The notes beneath the pieces are model-generated. The model was not told the origin of the DNA. It ran no database searches and worked only from the letters and a program-made list of their open reading frames with translations. Source: Chloroflexota bacterium (GTDB lineage Bacteria; Chloroflexota; Limnocylindria; QHBO01). From it: a stretch of DNA of 7,008 bases. The stretch is from NCBI GenBank assembly GCA_023250255.1, contig JAHFBB010000043.1:1-7008 (forward strand). Direction: 5' to 3'. Both the position numbers and the translations under genes were made by a program. This document shows positions 4,605-7,008 of this stretch, piece by piece. Each line of letters begins with the position of its first letter. The stretch's first letter is position 1.

Positions 4605-5537
4605 TCAGCCCCCGGCACGGAAATATACCCTTCCCGGATCGCGGACATCGATCCACAGCAGGGTCTCCTCCGGCTGGCTGGCGAACAGGGTCCGGATGGC
4701 ATCTGTCTGGCTGGTCAGATGAGCGGCCATGACGACCTCGTTGTCGGTCGGGTTCATTCCGGCGAAGCCGAAGACCGCCGTCCAACGGCTCCCGTGACTG
4801 AGGAGCTCGAAGCCGTATCGCTCATCCACCGCGATGGACATGGAGTCGGCCGCTGAGCCCAGATCATCCGGCATCACGGCGGCCAGGCGCAGGGCGGTCG
4901 CCAGTTCGACAGCATCGAGCCGGTCCCCACGAATGAGGTTCCGTGAGGTGACCCGCCGGTCCTCGATGAGGGGCAGGGCTGCCAGCGATTCGGGGATCGC
5001 CGCGGTGCGTGCCAGCTCACCGATCACCACCCCGTCGGGGTTGAGCAGTAGGGTTACGGCGGACGTGCGCCAGAGCAAGGCTGGCCCTGCCTCGCTGATC
5101 TGAACGTGGACCGTGCCGGGTAGGCGAACCGAGACCGTCGCATCGGTCACCCCCGGAATGGCGAGCACATCGCGCTCGACGGCGTTCGGATCCACCGCCA
5201 GCACAGCCGCTCCATTGATGGGTGCCAGCGCCCGATTCAGAGCCGATTCGGCTGTCCACTGATTCCCGCTGATCTCGACCGCCGAAACGCGCAGTGCCGG
5301 GCCAAGCGTCAGCCATCCCATGGAGACGACGACCGCCAGCAACACGGTCGCGGCGGTGATCCGAGGCCACGGCCAGGCGGCCAGGCGCGTGCGCAGGGCG
5401 ATCACCGGCCGACGAGCTGTGGCTCCCCGGGCTGACCGGCCCGTCGGGCGGGCGTTCGCTTTGGCCAGTGGCTTCGCGGTTGGCTTCACCTTCCGAACCG
5501 GGTTCGCGGATCGGCCGGCAACCGGGCGCCGACTCAC
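4605..5537 (-). CDS. ftsQ: Cell division protein FtsQ/DivIB
   Basis: Bitopic divisome protein, 310 residues, which with FtsL/FtsB-type partners regulates septal wall synthesis. A long basic, Ala/Arg/Pro-rich cytoplasmic tail (1-58) precedes one membrane segment (about 59-79). The extracytoplasmic POTRA domain (about 82-150) contains RVSAVEISGNQ, IPGVTDATVSVRLPGTVHVQI and EAGPALLW. The FtsQ beta domain follows to about residue 306, with LLLNPDGVVIGE (163-174), the ALPLIED segment (187-193) and VYFRAGG at the end. The start taken is GTG at 5537, which overlaps the ddl stop in a GTGA junction with a weak GGGGA site upstream. No other start is better placed. Sequence similarity in this family is low, but the architecture and the ddl-ftsQ-sbp-ftsA context make the call firm. 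Confidence 0.95.
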   Translation of the reverse strand: MSRRPVAGRSANPVRKVKPTAKPLAKANARPTGRSARGATARRPVIALRTRLAAWPWPRITAATVLLAVVVSMGWLTLGPALRVSAVEISGNQWTAESALNRALAPINGAAVLAVDPNAVERDVLAIPGVTDATVSVRLPGTVHVQISEAGPALLWRTSAVTLLLNPDGVVIGELARTAAIPESLAALPLIEDRRVTSRNLIRGDRLDAVELATALRLAAVMPDDLGSAADSMSIAVDERYGFELLSHGSRWTAVFGFAGMNPTDNEVVMAAHLTSQTDAIRTLFASQPEETLLWIDVRDPGRVYFRAGG

Positions 5538-6670
5538 GCCGGTCCCCGTCGGCCGCGGCGATCCGCGGCCATGCCAAGATCGATCAGCCGGGATACCAGT
5601 TCACCGAATCCAATCCCGGCACGTTCCGCCTGCTTGGGGAACATGCTGGTGACGGTGAATCCGGGGATGGTGTTCATTTCAGAGATCCACGCTTCCTCGC
5701 CGCGGACCAGGAAATCGACCCGCGCCATGCCGGCGCCGTCCACCGCTCGGTACGCGCGGACCGTGAGATCCCGCAGATGGGAGGCCAGCTCGGAAGTCAC
5801 GTCTGCCCGCGGGAGCACATCGGCCAGTCCGGGCAGGTACTTGGCCTCGTAGTCGTAAAACTCGCGGTGACTGCGGACCTCACCCGGCTCGAAGACAATT
5901 GGATCCTCATTGCCCAGGATGCCGCACTCCAGCTCGCGCGCGTTCGCCACGTAGGCCTCGACGATCACCTTGGCATCCCAGCCAAACGCCTCGACCAGAG
6001 CCGCGGGCATTTCGGTGGGGCCATGTACCAGGGTCATGCCGATGCTGCTTCCCAGGCGGGCCGGCTTCACGACCGATCGGTCCGGGAAACGGGCTATCGC
6101 GCGCTCGACGGTGCCCATCGGAGCCGCGGCCCAGGCGGACCGTGTAAATGAGGCGTAGTCCACCACCGGCAAGCCGTGGCCGCGCATGACGTCCTTGAAG
6201 AGGACCTTGTCCATGGCCAGGGCGGAGGCCGCCACTCCCGCGCCGGTATACGGAACCCCGGCCAGCTCGAGGAATCCCTGCAGCGTCCCGTCCTCGCCGA
6301 ATGGACCATGAATGGCCAGGAATGCGACGTCTATCGTCTCGGCCAGCGATCGGACCGCTGCGCGCGCAGCGAGGGCACTCGACGGATCGCGGACGGTCGT
6401 CATGCTCGCGACAGCCCCGCCGGCACGCAGCCGGGCGCTTGCGTCGGCGATCGTCCCAGCCCCGGTTGCCGCGGCAAGGGCACCGCCGTCAAGTTGAGCG
6501 GCCTCGGCGGTGGGCAGGTGCCAGCCACCTTCCCGGTCGATGTACACCAGGAACGGCGCGAACCGATCACGGTCGATGGCGGCGAGGATGGCCGCCGCAG
6601 AGGCGACGCTCACCTCGTGTTCCGCCGACTGGCCGCCGGCAAAGATGCCAACGCGCAAACGGGCGCTCAC
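5534..6670 (-). CDS. ddl: D-alanine--D-alanine ligase
   Basis: ATP-grasp ligase of 378 residues, making the D-Ala-D-Ala dipeptide that MurF adds to the peptidoglycan precursor in the cytoplasm. The N-terminal domain has GIFAGGQSAEHEVSVASA (8-25), with the substrate-binding Glu in AEHEVS. The centre has FLAIHGPFGEDGTLQGFLEL (117-136) and GVPYTGAGVAASALAMDK (138-155). The ATP-grasp part has VVKPARLGSSIGM (200-212), omega-loop FYDYEAKYLPG (271-281), ARVDFLV (316-322, metal ligand D319) and EMNTIPGFT (331-339, metal ligands E331 and N333). The YDYEAKY omega-loop is of the D-Ala-D-Ala type rather than the depsipeptide (vancomycin-resistance) type, so normal substrate preference is inferred. The start taken is GTG at 6670, overlapping the murB stop in GTGA, with a G-rich run at 6678..6683 seven bases upstream. 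Confidence 0.98.
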   Translation of the reverse strand: MSARLRVGIFAGGQSAEHEVSVASAAAILAAIDRDRFAPFLVYIDREGGWHLPTAEAAQLDGGALAAATGAGTIADASARLRAGGAVASMTTVRDPSSALAARAAVRSLAETIDVAFLAIHGPFGEDGTLQGFLELAGVPYTGAGVAASALAMDKVLFKDVMRGHGLPVVDYASFTRSAWAAAPMGTVERAIARFPDRSVVKPARLGSSIGMTLVHGPTEMPAALVEAFGWDAKVIVEAYVANARELECGILGNEDPIVFEPGEVRSHREFYDYEAKYLPGLADVLPRADVTSELASHLRDLTVRAYRAVDGAGMARVDFLVRGEEAWISEMNTIPGFTVTSMFPKQAERAGIGFGELVSRLIDLGMAADRRGRRGPA

Positions 6671-7008
6671 CGCGAGGCCCCCCAGTCGCCAACCAGGTCG
6701 ATCTCCAGTTCGAGCACGACCCCAAACCGATCAGCCACGACGCTGCGGACGTGCTCGACCAGGGCGCGGACGTCGGCCGCCTGGGCTCCGCGCTCGGTCA
6801 CGATGAAGTTCGCGTGGCGGCTGCTGACCTCGGCGCCGCCGATCCGGAACTGCTTGAGGCCGGCCGCCTCGATGAGACGCCCGGCATGATCGCCGTCGGG
6901 GTTGCGAAAGACGCTGCCCGCGTTCTGCTGATCGAGCGGTTGGGTGGCCAGTCGTTGGGAGCGGATGGCCGCCAGACGCTCGGCAATGAGGCTCGGCGAG
7001 CCGGGCTG
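6667..7008 (-). CDS. murB: UDP-N-acetylenolpyruvoylglucosamine reductase MurB, C-terminal part
   Basis: Only the last 113 codons are inside the window; the start lies to the right. MurB reduces UDP-GlcNAc-enolpyruvate to UDP-MurNAc with NADPH through bound FAD. The fragment is the C-terminal substrate-binding domain. It contains NAGSVFRNP (29-37 of the fragment), whose serine is the expected proton donor, then AGRLIEAAGLKQFRIGGAEVS (split as 42-50 and 51-62) and HANFIV (65-70). It closes with FGVVLELEIDLVG (95-107), holding the conserved Glu near the C-terminus. Length and motifs fit a type II MurB of about 300 residues, so roughly the first 190 are missing. The TGA stop overlaps the ddl GTG by 4 bp. 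There is no start codon for a shorter gene that would make sense, so this is a true partial. Confidence 0.96.
   Translation of the reverse strand, partial: QPGSPSLIAERLAAIRSQRLATQPLDQQNAGSVFRNPDGDHAGRLIEAAGLKQFRIGGAEVSSRHANFIVTERGAQAADVRALVEHVRSVVADRFGVVLELEIDLVGDWGASR

Noticed and set aside
4547..4702. Upstream extension of sbp to an ATG at 4702
   Set aside because: The extra 52 residues overlap ftsQ and have no family resemblance, while the family start MWLP sits exactly at 4546.

Overview
The window is a high-G+C bacterial chromosome segment in which every supported gene lies on the minus strand. Read in transcription order (right to left), it is the distal part of a division and cell wall (dcw) cluster: murB (3' part only), ddl, ftsQ, sbp (small basic membrane protein), ftsA, ftsZ, yggS and yggT. 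A tRNA-Val(CAC) gene follows, and then the start of a family-4 glycosyltransferase gene that runs off the left edge. No mobile element, CRISPR array, rRNA or foreign-looking island is visible. Apart from the 185-bp ftsA-ftsZ gap and the 149 bp around the tRNA, the window is almost entirely coding.

Organism (inference): ftsQ-sbp-ftsA-ftsZ order with yggS and yggT downstream is a Gram-positive/Chloroflexota-type arrangement. Actinobacteria usually lack ftsA, and the base composition is far too G+C-rich for most Firmicutes. The combination of Sbp, FtsA and high G+C therefore points to Chloroflexota, possibly a Limnocylindria-like or Ellin6529-like lineage. This placement rests on gene content only.

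Right part (4223..7008): the murB, ddl, ftsQ, sbp string is compact. murB/ddl and ddl/ftsQ each overlap by 4 bp in a GTGA junction, so peptidoglycan precursor synthesis (UDP-MurNAc formation, D-Ala-D-Ala ligation) is translationally linked to the divisome protein FtsQ. Middle (1529..4191): FtsA and FtsZ, the actin-like membrane anchor and tubulin-like ring polymer, are separated by the only sizeable gap in the cluster. That gap holds several DnaA-box-like sequences (three direct, one inverted), an 11-bp direct repeat and a 20-bp inverted repeat upstream of ftsZ. It is the most interesting non-coding element here, because it could tie ftsZ expression to replication initiation. Left part (1..1513): YggS (PLP homeostasis) and YggT (small membrane protein) close the division cluster. 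The tRNA has a possible -10 box of its own, and the glycosyltransferase begins 34 bp beyond its CCA end.

The window looks like a well-preserved housekeeping locus rather than a new system. The points worth a second look are the DnaA-box-like cluster, the absence of sepF between yggS and yggT, the uneven start codons (GTG, TTG, ATG) and a charged predicted helix in the FtsZ linker.
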